DNA of 64,000 bases from Paramoeba atlantica (Eukaryota; Discosea): NCBI GenBank assembly GCA_977017575.1, contig CDRNVI010000060.1, forward strand, positions 310,001-374,000. Reading direction: 5' to 3'. This document shows positions 9,912 to 20,628 of the stretch, piece by piece. Position 1 is the first letter of the stretch, and every line of letters begins with the position of its first letter. Under the pieces are notes generated by a model. It was not told the DNA's origin. It did not search any database and saw only the letters and a program-made list of their open reading frames with translations. The position numbers and the translations under genes are program-made.

Positions 9912-10514
9912 CTAATAATTCACTTCAACCCTTGTTCCCACAAACAGGTAGCTCCCAGTTCGTAGCGGATGCGGCAGGTCTCTGACACTGATGATTCCAC
10001 CCATATTACCATTGAACTCCCCATGCAAGTGCATCATTCCATTGGGCAGACTACCGAAGTCTACGTCTCCGGAAAAGTCGTTGTATCCGAATTTTAAACT
10101 CACCAAGGTGGGGGGAAGCTGCGTTAGCTCGGGACAGCCCACAAACCGGTTATTGTCGATCGCGAGCGTCACCAGGTGCGGTGGCAACATAGTGAGATTC
10201 GTGTCCCCTTCCAGTCCGTTATGCGAGAGAATCACGTGCTCCAACGTGAGGGGAAGACAAGTCCAGGACAACTGCCCTCGGATCTGATAATCTGACCAAT
10301 GCAGACGCTTCGCCCCCTGGGGGCTCACCATGACGCCTTGCCACTCGCTCAGAGGGCGATCTGGGGTCCAGGAGGGCTTGAGGTTTTCAGCGCTTTGTAG
10401 GAAATTAATCAGTTGGTACTCCTGCGGGAGGGCCGCACGACGAACTTTGGCGGGTCGTAGGGGCCCGTCTTCAGCTAGAAGACAGACGGGGAGGAAGAGG
10501 AACTGAAACGTCAT
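9912..10514 (-). CDS. LRR protein B, short form
   Basis: The 200-residue protein has a hydrophobic leader (TFQFLFLPVCLLA, residues 2-14), so it is probably secreted. A basic linker and a cap with LINFLQSA and SEWQGVMV follow; the Cys of the usual cap motif is missing. LRR units then follow: HLVTLAIDNNRFVG, TLVSLKFGYNDFSGDV and a weak third (GMMHLHGEFNG). The last 30 residues no longer fit the repeat. The family member at 23.5-25.4 kb has about 23 repeats and this one only four or five. It may be a truncated but still open paralog, or a naturally short form. It is the last gene of a minus-strand cluster behind a basic protein and proteasome beta-5. Confidence 0.75.
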   Translation of the reverse strand: MTFQFLFLPVCLLAEDGPLRPAKVRRAALPQEYQLINFLQSAENLKPSWTPDRPLSEWQGVMVSPQGAKRLHWSDYQIRGQLSWTCLPLTLEHVILSHNGLEGDTNLTMLPPHLVTLAIDNNRFVGCPELTQLPPTLVSLKFGYNDFSGDVDFGSLPNGMMHLHGEFNGNMGGIISVRDLPHPLRTGSYLFVGTRVEVNY

Positions 10515-10652
10515 TGCGTGAGTCGTAAAATGGAGTAGATGGGTAAGAGAGAACGGTGTTGAGAAAAAGGTGAAATTGTAGTGAGTAATAAGGATTAAAA
10601 GGGTGTCATCATAAAATTGTACATGTGTAGAATTACATGTGGAAATGATACG

Positions 10653-11120
10653 TTACCATTCATCATGTTTTGCCCTGTTTCGCTCTCTTAGAGAGTTTTG
10701 CTTTTTTTCGTATTTTCCTGCGAGTCTATCGGCGACCTGCTCTCCTCTTTGGGATTTTCGACCCTTGCGTAGCGCCTTCTTCCTCCCCATTGTTTCATGG
10801 GTCTGCTCTTTCTCTGTTTTCTGGTTGAATGTTACGTCGAGCCTAAGCTCTCGATTCCGTCGTTTCGCTTTAGGACGCATAGGAGGCGAGTCTGTGGAAG
10901 AGGAATTATTTCGCAGAGTGGGAAATTTACCTTGTTTATGAATCCCTCGTCGCGGTCGAGTCCTCTGTCGGATATCTAGCATTGACTCTAAGTGTTTTTC
11001 AAGGTCGGTTGCTGAAATTTCTTCCCCCACAACCGACCTCTTTTTTTGTTTCTCTTTAGTATATTGTTGATGTCGCTTTTTGCGACGAAGCATGCGTGTG
11101 GGTCCCGCCTTTAATTTCAT
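10653..11120 (-). CDS. Small basic Lys/Arg-rich protein, function unknown
   Basis: The 155-residue protein is highly charged, with basic clusters such as RMLRRKKRHQQYTKEKQKKR and RPKAKRRNRELRLDV and a basic C-terminal half (GRKKALRKGRKSQRG). There is no signal peptide, membrane span or named domain. The composition is that of small nucleolar ribosome-assembly factors, but I cannot assign it to one. The ATG at 11120 is the first in frame. It lies between LRR gene B (138 bp) and proteasome beta-5 (314 bp) on the same strand, which favours it being real. A structural constraint other than charge is not visible. Confidence 0.5.
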   Translation of the reverse strand: MKLKAGPTRMLRRKKRHQQYTKEKQKKRSVVGEEISATDLEKHLESMLDIRQRTRPRRGIHKQGKFPTLRNNSSSTDSPPMRPKAKRRNRELRLDVTFNQKTEKEQTHETMGRKKALRKGRKSQRGEQVADRLAGKYEKKQNSLRERNRAKHDEW

Positions 11121-11434
11121 TTGTTACAAATTGTAAATAACACACTAGCACTTTTTTAATACACTTAACTCTTACAATAAACGAAAAACAAAAAATGTTG
11201 CAGAAAATCTCTCTTGCAAAAGATCCTTGATAATTATGAGAAAGTGTTCGGCACAATCGTTTTCGATGTAAGCTCATACGCCGAATCATGCTGAAAATCT
11301 CTGCGTAGCGACTCCTTATAAATAAAATCCTTTTTTACTATTCGCCATCCTCAGCAAACCCCAACACAATCTTCCTTCCCAGCACTCTTCATTGACCTTA
11401 CCTCTTTGTAAAAAACAGCACGCCCCTCTCCACC

Positions 11435-12256
11435 CTACCCGTACCTCTTTTTCAGCTCGGTCTGGTCCTCACTACTCACCCTCGTCCACCCCTTACTCGT
11501 GACGACATACACCGTCACAATCCCCCCTGAAAAACAATCCCGGGTGGTGGCGTGGTAAATCGCCCGCCGGGCGAGTTCCACCCCCTCTTCCAACCCCATC
11601 CCGGGACGGTACTCCGCATCCACAACCCCATAGGCAAAAACCGACCCACTCCCCACCGCGAAGACCGAATGCGCGATCCGATCCCCCTGGTCATCCACAT
11701 AGTACAACCCGTACCCTTTTTGCTGGTCATACCCCGCGACCATACTCCCCATCGACAGCCCGTAGTTACGGTAGCCGTAGGTAATATTGGCCAAAATCTT
11801 GGAGGCCGCGCCGACGGAGATGCGGGTCCCGTTCCGCAGCTCCCACAGGCGGCACTCCCGGGCGAGCACGCGGAACCAGAACTGGCAGTCCGCGGCCCCC
11901 CCGGCCATGGTCCCCAGCAGGTACGGGTTGATCTCCAGCACCTTGCGCACGGTCTGGGAGGCGACGTACTGCCCGGTGCTCGCGCGGGAGTCCACCGCGA
12001 GCACGACCCCGGAGTCGAGGCGCATTCCCAGCGTGGTGGTCCCGTGCTTGTGGGAGAGGGGGGGGAGGGAGGCCCGGGGGAAGGGGGCGCGGGGGAGGGG
12101 GTAGGCCAGGCGGGGGGAGGGGAGACGGGCGGGGCCGTGGAGGGGGCGCTCGTCCATGTAGGGGGGGTGGAGGGGGGAGGGGGGGGAGAAGGGGGAGGAG
12201 GGGTGGAGACGGGGGGGACGGGGGAGGGTGGGATCGAGAAGGGTGGGGCAGGGCAT
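11435..12256 (-). CDS. PSMB5: 20S proteasome subunit beta-5 (chymotrypsin-like site)
   Basis: From the ATG at 12256 the protein has 273 residues. A Pro-rich propeptide of 72 residues precedes the processing site HG|TTTLG; Thr73 becomes the catalytic Thr1. The mature chain is 201 residues, as in other beta-5 subunits. It carries the Asp of VLAVDSRAS (Asp17), Lys33 in VRKVLEINPYLLGTMAGGAAD, and SVGSGSVFAYG-like FAVGSGSVFAYGVVD. RRAIYHATTRDCFSGG is also diagnostic. The subunit cleaves after hydrophobic residues in the 20S core. A TTG nine codons upstream extends the frame but is not needed. The first 13 codons and upstream DNA recur at 49.9-51.9 kb. Confidence 0.95.
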   Translation of the reverse strand: MPCPTLLDPTLPRPPRLHPSSPFSPPSPLHPPYMDERPLHGPARLPSPRLAYPLPRAPFPRASLPPLSHKHGTTTLGMRLDSGVVLAVDSRASTGQYVASQTVRKVLEINPYLLGTMAGGAADCQFWFRVLARECRLWELRNGTRISVGAASKILANITYGYRNYGLSMGSMVAGYDQQKGYGLYYVDDQGDRIAHSVFAVGSGSVFAYGVVDAEYRPGMGLEEGVELARRAIYHATTRDCFSGGIVTVYVVTSKGWTRVSSEDQTELKKRYG

Positions 12257-13006
12257 GGGGAGTGAGGTGGGGGTAGGAAACAAAGGTGTGGAGTAGAGGA
12301 TGGGTGGAGAAGGGTATAAGGAAGAATATTCCAGGTCAAATGTATTCTGAAAATAGACAAAAAAATGATTTTAGTTCTAAATCTCGATAATTTCTTTCCC
12401 ATGACGTAAAAAGATTCAGTAAAAACCTCAGTGCATGTAACCGGAGCCTCGTGGTCCAAAATTATAGAAATAACGGAGAGACTCGCAAAGTTGAAAGTGC
12501 TTCGGCGAATTTTTCGCAAGAAAAAAAAGTTTCGGAGTTAACATAAGACATATCTTCTCGCACAAGTCCACAAACCTTGATGCAAACAGAGAGATACGTG
12601 GTATAATCTGTGGCAAAAAGGTTTTTTATAATTGTGCTAAACGGTTACACTATACCCACAGACAGTGCTAATAATATAGACCAATTTTTCTTATCCAATA
12701 AAAAATACTGTTTAGATGCACGTTATACAATGTATCATGCACCATACATCGTATTGTATACTTCGCATTGTATTCTTCCATGATGTGATATACTTCCACA
12801 AATGTGCACTACACGATTGTGCTAGGCATTCCTTTTGGATCTATAAATTAATATTGGAAGTCAGTCCATGCAAAGCCTCGCTAAAACGTTTCATTCAATG
12901 AACAATTCAAACTTCTAATTAAAATATCATCACGTAGAGGAGATTTTCCATAATTCGTCCATAGAGGTCCAGATTGGTCCATAGGACACGCCAACTTTCC
13001 CTGAAA
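12228..13006. repeat. Duplicated block: PSMB5 start region and upstream DNA
   Basis: This block covers the first codons of the proteasome gene and about 750 bp upstream. It is matched at 49888-50188 and 51463-51912. A third, short match to its distal part (around 'aaacttctaattaaaatatc') lies at 14097-14178, so that portion may be a dispersed repeat on its own. Confidence 0.75.
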
Positions 13007-14497
13007 CAAGACCTCGTCGGGGTCTAGTCCCACTTGCTCAATGGAGGGGACAAGATTTGGATTCAAAATTTCAGCGTACTGATGGGCATTCAAATTGCCC
13101 TCAATCAAAGTGTTCTACCTACGAATGAAGTCGAGGCTGTGGTGGGTACTTTCGAAGGTAATAATAATAATAGAAATGGAAAAACTATTGGGATTGCAGG
13201 AAGTTCCTTGCAGAAACTAAAGGCGGTACATCTGCACGATCAATACCTCGGTTCTTCCTTGGCTGGCACCGAGAACGCCGAAATGAGTTGGGCACTAGTT
13301 CGAGTTTGATGCTACGAGCATTCCCAGACTTAACTTGTATCGTCGCCAACAACTTGACGACTGGAGGAAAACTTGGGCGACACAGCCCACTACTAACCCA
13401 GCATTGTCCATTTCCCGATCCCCAAGAGTAAAAGATGCGCGCCGCTATGCAACTCTCGATTCGACTCTTAAAGTTTTCTTTGATACCGATTCGTTGACAA
13501 AATTTCCCTGCTTGATTTTTAAACCATCAACTCTCACAAAGTGAGCATCTTCAACGGCAATGTGGGGGAAAATTTCAGGTAACTATGAGTTACGTATCAA
13601 AAATTATGAAGCGCGAGGAACTCAGTGTCCGGGCTATCAAACGATGTTCGACTTTGTCGGACAATGAGATTTTCGCAAAGGCTCTACGATTTCATACATC
13701 AGTATTTAAACATCTTCCTTTCGTCGACGGAGTTATAAATATTGATGAAATACCTCAGAGCATGAGCGGTCGTATGGGAGCTTTTCAGTCAAGGAGCCCC
13801 TTTGTATTTTCTTCTATTATAGAAAATTTATTACTGTGTTCCTCTTATATTTTCACTGTTTTTGTTCACTTTTTTTTCAATAATCGAGTGTAGAGCGGAA
13901 GTTATACAACCACCGCAATTAGTATTACAAAAAATTATTGTAATACTAATGGGAGGGGGGGTTTACGTTAAAAAGGGAAAAATTAGCAAGAATTAGCAAG
14001 AATTTTGAGGAATTAGAAACAAAAACGATCAAAATCCGGGTAAATGTCTGTAAACGATGCGCCGTAAGAAGACTTTGTAAATATATAGATTGATTGTATA
14101 TTTCATGCATCAGTCCATGCAAAGCCTCAAAGATGTTTCATGTAGTTGTTCAAACTTCTAATTAAAATATCATCATGCAAAGAAAGAATATGTTTACAGG
14201 TCCAGTAATATGCACTAACGACTAACGTAGTGAATCATAAGCTTCATCACACATGTTTCTGTCTCTTCGCCATTGATAAAATGGCATCTAGTGGAAAACA
14301 ATACATAAGACCAGTATGTACAATAAGAGGGTTGAAACTTATGAAACGCAAACCTGACAAATACTACATGTTTACTTGATCTTCATCTTGCACTTCAGAT
14401 GTATTGCAGCTGAGAAATTTTGAATCTTCCCATCCCGCCTTTATATTTAGAAGATAATATTTATGCGCCTTTATACTTAGAAGATACGCCTTTATAT

Positions 14498-14905
14498 TTA
14501 GAAGTCACTCATGCTGCGCGCTTCGCGTTGAAAACTACCACCGCGTTTAACGAAGAGCCTAAAAAAGAAAACTTAGCCTGGAAAGCTGAAAACAGAAAGA
14601 TTATAGCCAAAAATAGCCAAAACTTGGGTAAAAATAGGGTAATTTTTGCGTATATTTGCTCTCAGAGCACTAAATCCGACATTCGCGTGTGGGAGATCAC
14701 TCGTAGGCATGAATGAAAGCCTACGGAACGTGTTGGGTAGAGAACGTGACTCCATCCGCACCATTCTTTCGAAAAAGGCCCCTTGAGGTCCGAAAAATAC
14801 TTTTCCACCTTTTTTAACCAAAAGTGTGTCGTTTTGGGGGGCATACCACGGATCGAAGAAGGGATATCTGGCGAAAATAACTGCAAAGAAAGCTAGTATA
14901 AGTCA
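14498..14905 (-). repeat. Inverted copy of the 8.4-kb repeat with hairpin remnant
   Basis: It begins with a hairpin arm (TTAACGAAG, ACCACCGCG) and continues into the same 350-bp unit as 8395-8739, in opposite orientation. The pair could form a very long stem or support rearrangement. Confidence 0.6.
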
Positions 14906-15938
14906 GAAACTGTCAAAAACAATAGGGTTACATTAATAAGTATAAATTTGTAATTATTTATGGTTTATAATCCTTTCATAGTGTTTTCATAATTATAAAT
15001 TGTTTTTAAGCGTTTTGGTTTATTCGCATGTCATCTCATTGGTTTACTCGCACGACGGGGGAAAAGGCGACAAGATCACAACGTAGGCAGTATTGAACAA
15101 TTTACTAGCCTATCCGGCCGACCCCCCCTCGATGGATGGAGAAAAAGCGGCGTTTTCTTACATCCCGTTCAGAAAATGGAGAGGAAAATTCTTTTTTTAG
15201 AGAACGCTTAATAAATATGTTCAAATCATTTGCGAGTGAACATGAATCTCTTTTTCTCAGTTACGTCGAAACTTCATTGCATGAAGAGCGTAACAAGTTC
15301 ATTATTGCGGAGCGCAAGGGGGTGTCAAATGATAGCATGTAAATTTCATGGAGGTTTATTTAGTCTTAACGGCGACGGCACACCAGTTTTCTGGGACGAT
15401 AATTCTACGCCGTCAATTTTCGTTATCTTTTTGTTGGACGGCGCGAAGCACTGATGCGCCGCGTTCAATAAGTGTTGAAAGTAGTGATGCTCTTCTCGCT
15501 GAAGACGAAGATTCTGAACATGTGGACATGTCACATTGCGTAAAGAAGCAATTCGCCTCCAACGTGAAGATTTGTCTGTGCGATTCCGTGGATTATTTCG
15601 TGCATCAATCAGAGTACTTTGTGCGTCGCCCGTTGTGGGCAATTCTCGTCCGATCCATAATTACTGCGGTGAAAAATCATTGCACATTTAATTAGTGCAA
15701 TAACTAATTTTTAATTTTTTTGTGGAGAAATTCTTCATTTTTGATTACTTTTTCCTGCTATGGCCCCGTCGCAGTCGACACTTGCCTCAAAGAATTTTTA
15801 CATATCACGGCATGTGGCAGATCTTGTGGAGGAACTTGAAGCAAAACGCTCATCGCGCAAAGCAAAGAGATAAATAAGTGGAGTGGTGAAGAAGTACGTG
15901 AATTCCAAGCACTTTGTGAGAGTCGTTCCGTTTTGTCA

Positions 15939-15979
15939 AAATCTGCATGCTAGTCAAAATTTGACTAGCATGCAGATTT
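15939..15979. repeat. 41-base perfect palindrome
   Basis: The 20-base arms 15939-15958 and 15960-15979 are exact inverse complements with one base between. The arm contains CTGCATGCTAGTCAAA. Such a sequence can extrude as a cruciform. It interrupts otherwise unremarkable sequence. Confidence 0.9.
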
Positions 15980-16397
15980 GGAATCAAACGCACAGTAAGA
16001 AAATGTCTGAACGAAGTGCCTATGCTTTGAAAGACCATGCTCCTTCCGGTAAACGTGCCGAAAAGACATGCTTACGGATGCAGAAAAGAATTATGTTTTA
16101 GATGGCATTAAGATGTACAATGTGTTAAACAAACCTGTTTGGTGCATACTTGGTTACAAGCATGGCTCGAGGGATATTGTGTAGAGATCGGTCTGAACTT
16201 TCTGGGTCATAAGCTGCTCTTGGGCAGGCAGATTCTTGCGTGACAACGGATCTACTGTCCGAGCTTCTACATCCGATTACACGGTTTCCCCTCCTGAAGT
16301 GAAGAAGGCTGGTTTGTAAAAAGTATTCCCACATTCTCTCAGAACTCATGTTTTATGTGGATGAATTGTTCTGTAAGCTATATGACACAAACCGCGA

Positions 16398-17770
16398 ATG
16401 GGTACGTGCATCGAAGGGAAAGTCAATTCAACTTGGCCGGGGTCACCTCTTTCCACGGGCCCCCTGAACTCGAAGGGTTTCGTTGACGAAATTGCATCCC
16501 AGGGTCCCGAAAACCCATCGGCAGATTCAGCTCCAGGGGCCGAAGCGACGCACACACAGACCCCTCTCCCTCAAGTCCATCAGGAGGAGTGGATGTGCAT
16601 AAAGCTACACATGGGCCCCTGTGCGGTGGGACATATCCAGGTCCCGATCCCCCAGGAAACCCCCCTTCGAGGGATGTTCAACGTCGCAGCTTTCACCCTA
16701 GGGGTTCCAATGGATCGAATATGCCTCTCTAATGGCCCCCGAGGGACGTGCGGCTTATTTGTCCACAAGAACTGTAACAGCCCACGTCACGTTTCTGTAC
16801 CTCTCTGCTATTTGAAAGTGCTGTTTTCTGGCCCATCCAATAAAAAGTAGGACGGAAAGAAGAAGAAAAAGCGAAAAAGTGGCCCAACTGCGGCGCTCGT
16901 ACTGTGCAACCTCCGCCGAGGATGCATTGAGGCAAACCCCGGACCCCACCGGAAAGCCCGTAAATCTCGACCCCGGACTGGCACTTCCCCGCGTGGCCCT
17001 GAGCTTCAATCCCCTTCTACCGATCTCCGGCCTATCCCAACCTCCGATAGCCACCTCCCGGGCCCTGAACCCTCATCCCCCTCGCAGGGGGGGAGTCAGC
17101 AGAGTACCAGCGAGCCAAGCGTCGAGGCTGGCCCGATCGCCAAAGTTCCCCTGGACATAAAGCCACTCGCCGCAACCGAAGAAGATACTTCCTTCTTCCT
17201 TCTTTTACCTCTTTTACAGCCCTTTCCAGCTTTCACCGAGGATCTTCGGGCGGGGCACTAGGATTCCGATCTGAGCGCCCGCAAGTAGCTATACAATATC
17301 ATCACGACACCCGAACCTACCCACTTGGCACACTCACGAAACTCATCAGCCATATCCTAGCTGGAAAAATTCCACTTGAGGTTCAACACTGTTTCGCAGG
17401 AGAGCGCCCATGGGCTTTACACAAGGGAGAAGGGGACGTCCGCCCTATCGCTGCAGGAGAAACACTACGCCGACTCGCCGGCAAGGATGTCTCTAGGATG
17501 TCTCTCAGAAAGGCAAAAACCGGAAAGCTCTTCAAAGGCCACCAGTATGGAGTAGCAGCGCCTGCCGGAACCGAGTGTATGATACGCATCTGCAGACGGC
17601 TCGTCGCTCAAAAACTTAACGCCGAGGACTTCGTCTTGTGCAAGGTTGACCTCCGAAACGCATTTAACAATGTCTCCAGGGAAATTACGGATTCCGAGGA
17701 TGATTTTGAGGCTATGCGCATCGAACTTGATGACCAACAATGGCTTGGGGTTGACACAAATGTTAATTAA
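16398..17770 (+). mobile_element. LINE-type retrotransposon fragment
   Basis: From about 17340 a continuous plus-strand frame encodes the start of a non-LTR reverse transcriptase. It shows DVRPIAAGETLRRLAGKDVS, HQYGVAAPAGTECMIRICRR and VLCKVDLRNAFNNVSREI; the Asp in KVDLRNAF is a catalytic palm residue. The frame ends at 17770 before the YxDD motif, so the 3' part is missing or replaced. Upstream C-rich frames (16398-16850, 16879-17160), rich in Pro and Ser, may be ORF1 remains. The CG-rich composition differs sharply from the AT-rich flanks. The element is incomplete and inactive. Confidence 0.65.
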
Positions 17771-18715
17771 TTTTTTTATTTCTCCGAAAGTTAGACAGAA
17801 CTCAAAATGGGGAAGCTAGGTTGGGATCTCCTTGTGGTCTTCCCTGGTACTACCACCTCACTGATGGCACTAACGCGGACATACATGTAGTATCATTCGT
17901 ACAAAAGCAAGAGGTCCAGTTGCATTAGTACTGTACCCCTCCCTACTTCATTGTCACCGCTTTTCGGGAAAAAGGACAATTAAATAGGGGGGGTGCAAAA
18001 TTTGAAGTAGGGGAAAAAAAAAATTTCCCGTCGCGGCGCATGTTTTACTTTATTTTACTATCTGCTACTATTGTTCTTGTGTAAGCGTAAGTCCAACGGA
18101 GACACCAAAAATTCACGATGGGCCCCACTAGACATACCTTGACCGGGTACGGCGGGTACGTACTCGCCTGTACCCACTATATCGGGTACCGTACGAGCTA
18201 CAAAAAAGAGCGGGGTCTACAGCGTAGCATGAGAGATAGCCATCTAAGTTCTTCCGCATATTTGTTTCCTCTTTCAAGATGTGTCAAGTACTACAGAATA
18301 TACATACAGAATTGTATGTAAGTCAAGTAGGCACAAAAGGTACTGACTCCGTGATACATCCTTATGTCTTTATGTTTCCTGTGAATGAACATTTTTTTGT
18401 CTAATTGCTGTATATCAATTATTTCATAAGCATTTCATATTTATAAAATTACTGTCCCGCCCCGTTTAAGCGCACCTCGTTTTCCGCGAAAAGTGCGCTT
18501 AAACGGGGGGTCTGAATCACTACGTAAAAAAAGAATTGGCGCCGCTTCGCGGCGCCGGGCTCTTTCCTTCAACTCTATGTGCGCTTAAACGGGGGAGTCT
18601 GACCGGGTTTATTAATATTTATATTTATAATTATAAATACAAAAGTTTATTTTTTATATTCCTAATTATTAATGCAACTCCCAGTACATGTATGAGAATA
18701 TAAATGTCGTAAGCG
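17771..18715. other. Spacer with TA-type MITE fragments
   Basis: At 17930-17990 is a partial element (CTGTACCCCTCCCTACTTC) related to the MITEs at 56.8 and 60.5 kb. At 18451-18600 lies the MITE described separately. No gene is supported. Confidence 0.45.
18451..18600. mobile_element. MITE with CCCCGTTTAAGCGCAC termini and a GC hairpin
   Basis: The left part reads CCCCGTTTAAGCGCAC and the right part its inverse. A third inverted copy follows the left end closely. An internal hairpin (GGCGCCGC, TTC, GCGGCGCC) at about 18537-18556 follows an A-rich tract. The larger element at 60154-61312 has the same plan. Confidence 0.6.
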
Positions 18716-19819
18716 CTATCCCACCATGGATCTCTTTCTTCCTCGCAATCGTACGTTTTCTAAACGAGTCATTGTTTGCTGGTATTTATCTGAAGAACTT
18801 GCGTCAGTTGGAAACGAGAGTGAAACTTCCCTGTATCCTTCATAAAACAGGGGCAACCACTCGGGAGAACGACGATGCGAAGCGCTAAGCGCCTTCTCGA
18901 AAACGAACAAATCGACAGCTCGATCTTCAGCTTTGTGAGTGACGCAGCTGAGTCCGAAATCAATCACTCCAAGGGGGCAATTTGAAGTTGAAGTAGCCGT
19001 CAATGGATCGTTACCATTCTCGAACATCGAAGATGATTTCTGTAATCCCTCTTGCTCATTTATTCTAGCATTGCTCGTACATACTAACACGTTGGACGTC
19101 GTCAAATCCCCATGAACAATATTATGGAGGTGAAATTGTCCAATGACACGTCCTAACGTATGGCACAGAAATATGGAATACGAATGATACGTGCAAAAGA
19201 GAGATGTTAAGTCTTTCTTCTGTGACGGTGAGATATCCTTAAACGACTGATCATGCAAAAGTTTCATCTGCGCGTAAAGTGCTTCTGCAGTCCCCAAAGT
19301 AAATGATGTACTTTTAGTGTCGAACTCAATGTTCTGAGTCTGAATGAAGGACATGTACAACTGGGACTCTGCAAGTGCAAGCCACTCACGCAGGGGTTGC
19401 CCTTCGATAAACTCCATATGTATTGCCCAGTTCGTACGATCAACGCTGTAGATTCTCGGGACCCGAACTCCATTAAGTCCCGCACAGCGTTTCAACATGC
19501 GGTACTCCGCCATGGTTCGCTTTTTTCGCAAGGACTGATCAAGAGGTGGGAATCGATAGGGTTTGGAAGGTCTGATTTTTGTGATGTAGCGAACATTGAA
19601 TGGAACGTCGTCTTCGGGGTGATCTTTAGCGAGTTTACTAGTCGCTTCTTTGTGAAAATTCGTTGTGTTCCCTATGTGAGAGGCGGTATGAGAAAGTTGT
19701 GGTTCTGTGTTATCCGGGTTGGTGTTCGAGTCATCTAGTTTTCGTATTCGGGGCGGACACAAAAATACGACTGCCTCAGCTCCATGAAAGAGCAATTCTC
19801 CTTCACAAGTGAATTCCAT
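18716..19819 (-). CDS. BUD32: EKC/KEOPS complex kinase-like ATPase BUD32 (TP53RK/PRPK)
   Basis: The 367-residue protein is an atypical small kinase. It starts with the family's FHGAEAVVFL in place of a Gly-rich loop. The catalytic loop HGDLTTSNVL is at 236-245 and the metal-binding DFG at 287-289. EDRAVDLFVFEKALSASH (298-315) is the BUD32 form of the following helix. The C-terminus RLRGRKRSMVG matches the conserved basic tail that contacts the Kae1 partner and tRNA. BUD32 supports N6-threonylcarbamoyl-adenosine synthesis at position 37 of ANN-decoding tRNAs. Compared with the usual 220-260 residues it has two insertions, about residues 24-72 and 155-210. Confidence 0.95.
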   Translation of the reverse strand: MEFTCEGELLFHGAEAVVFLCPPRIRKLDDSNTNPDNTEPQLSHTASHIGNTTNFHKEATSKLAKDHPEDDVPFNVRYITKIRPSKPYRFPPLDQSLRKKRTMAEYRMLKRCAGLNGVRVPRIYSVDRTNWAIHMEFIEGQPLREWLALAESQLYMSFIQTQNIEFDTKSTSFTLGTAEALYAQMKLLHDQSFKDISPSQKKDLTSLFCTYHSYSIFLCHTLGRVIGQFHLHNIVHGDLTTSNVLVCTSNARINEQEGLQKSSSMFENGNDPLTATSTSNCPLGVIDFGLSCVTHKAEDRAVDLFVFEKALSASHRRSPEWLPLFYEGYREVSLSFPTDASSSDKYQQTMTRLENVRLRGRKRSMVG

Positions 19820-20071
19820 GCAGCGAATGTAAGACTAAGTAAACCAAGAATATCTTTCGCTGACTACATTTCAACCATGCTTCACAACGTAACGATCTTA
19901 AATAGTTTCATAAGAAAAGTTCATCACAGATATACAACTCTCCGAGAACGTATTTTCGAGAAAATAATATTGCGGAAGTCATGCTTCCCTTTCTCCAGTA
20001 ATTTAGGTTCCACATTTCACGAGACCTTGATGCGTCTTCTCCTTACTTTACTTCTTTCTCCCTTCTTGTTC

Positions 20072-20437
20072 TTAGCCTCGGTAGGCTGCTCCACGCCCAC
20101 GGCCTCCACGGGGGCGTTCTCTCTCGGCGTTGTCTCGTCCCTCAGTGGCGCCCTCACGAGCGCCTGGTTTCATTACGTCCGGAACCACGTTAGGCTTCAG
20201 GTGGAGTAGTTCCCGGATATGCTCAATACCCGCCTCGGTGAGTACCCAGTAGAAGTGTTTCCAGCAGTAGGTCTCGTCCACAAGTTTCTTGGCTTTGAAG
20301 GAACGCATCAGGTTGATAATTTCCAAATTGGGGACGTCCAGCTTGGTGTGTTTTGCAAATTCCTTCTTGCACACCAGCACACCCTGGGTAAAGAGCTCCT
20401 TAAGAATTTCGTCACGGTTTTCACGGCGGATGAACAT
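20072..20437 (-). CDS. RPS10: 40S ribosomal protein eS10
   Basis: From the ATG at 20437 the protein has 121 residues and begins MFIRRENRDEILKELF, aligning with the canonical eS10 start. LFTQGVLVCKKEFAKH, VPNLEIINLMRSFKAK and CWKHFYWVLTEAGIEHIREL follow, then the loop LHLKPNVVPDVMK. The tail is an Arg/Gly-rich RGGRGRGAAYRG, as in most eukaryotes. The protein has a winged-helix fold and sits on the head of the 40S subunit at the mRNA entry side. The same frame stays open upstream to 20668, but that extension resembles no eS10 and overlaps the end of GFAT, so it is probably leader or intron. GFAT ends 191 bp upstream on the same strand. Confidence 0.92.
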   Translation of the reverse strand: MFIRRENRDEILKELFTQGVLVCKKEFAKHTKLDVPNLEIINLMRSFKAKKLVDETYCWKHFYWVLTEAGIEHIRELLHLKPNVVPDVMKPGAREGATEGRDNAERERPRGGRGRGAAYRG

Positions 20438-20628
20438 GAACCAGAGAAGAGTATTTCGCGAAACAAAAAGATAAGCTGTGTTTATCGTAACGAAAAATGA
20501 TGATGCTGTTTTTTGCTCACTAATCACGTCTATAAAAGGATAAAAAAGCAACATAAAAAAGTATCGAAATGTTGTCCCACATAATTCTGTACTCTTACAT
20601 CCATTTTCTACCCCCGCCTTGTTCCCTG

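Larger units (their letters stand above)
13007..16397. other. Repeat-rich region with decayed coding pieces
   Basis: Short plus-strand frames at 13034-13893 look once-coding. One contains VDGVINIDEIPQSMSGRMG, reminiscent of the Asp-Glu motif of pogo/Tigger transposases, but the match is too weak to name. At 14097-14178 is a third copy of part of the PSMB5-upstream repeat, and at 14498-14905 the inverted partner of the 8.4-kb repeat. Frames at 15136-15342 and 15348-15695 are unidentified. Confidence 0.4.

Noticed and set aside
12257-12283. Nine extra codons before the PSMB5 ATG starting at TTG
   Set aside because: A normal ATG follows at 12256, and the propeptide needs no extension.
11515-12519. 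A 334-codon frame on the same strand as PSMB5
   Set aside because: It is a Pro/Ser/Arg-rich shadow of the proteasome gene in another frame; the PSMB5 frame carries all family motifs.
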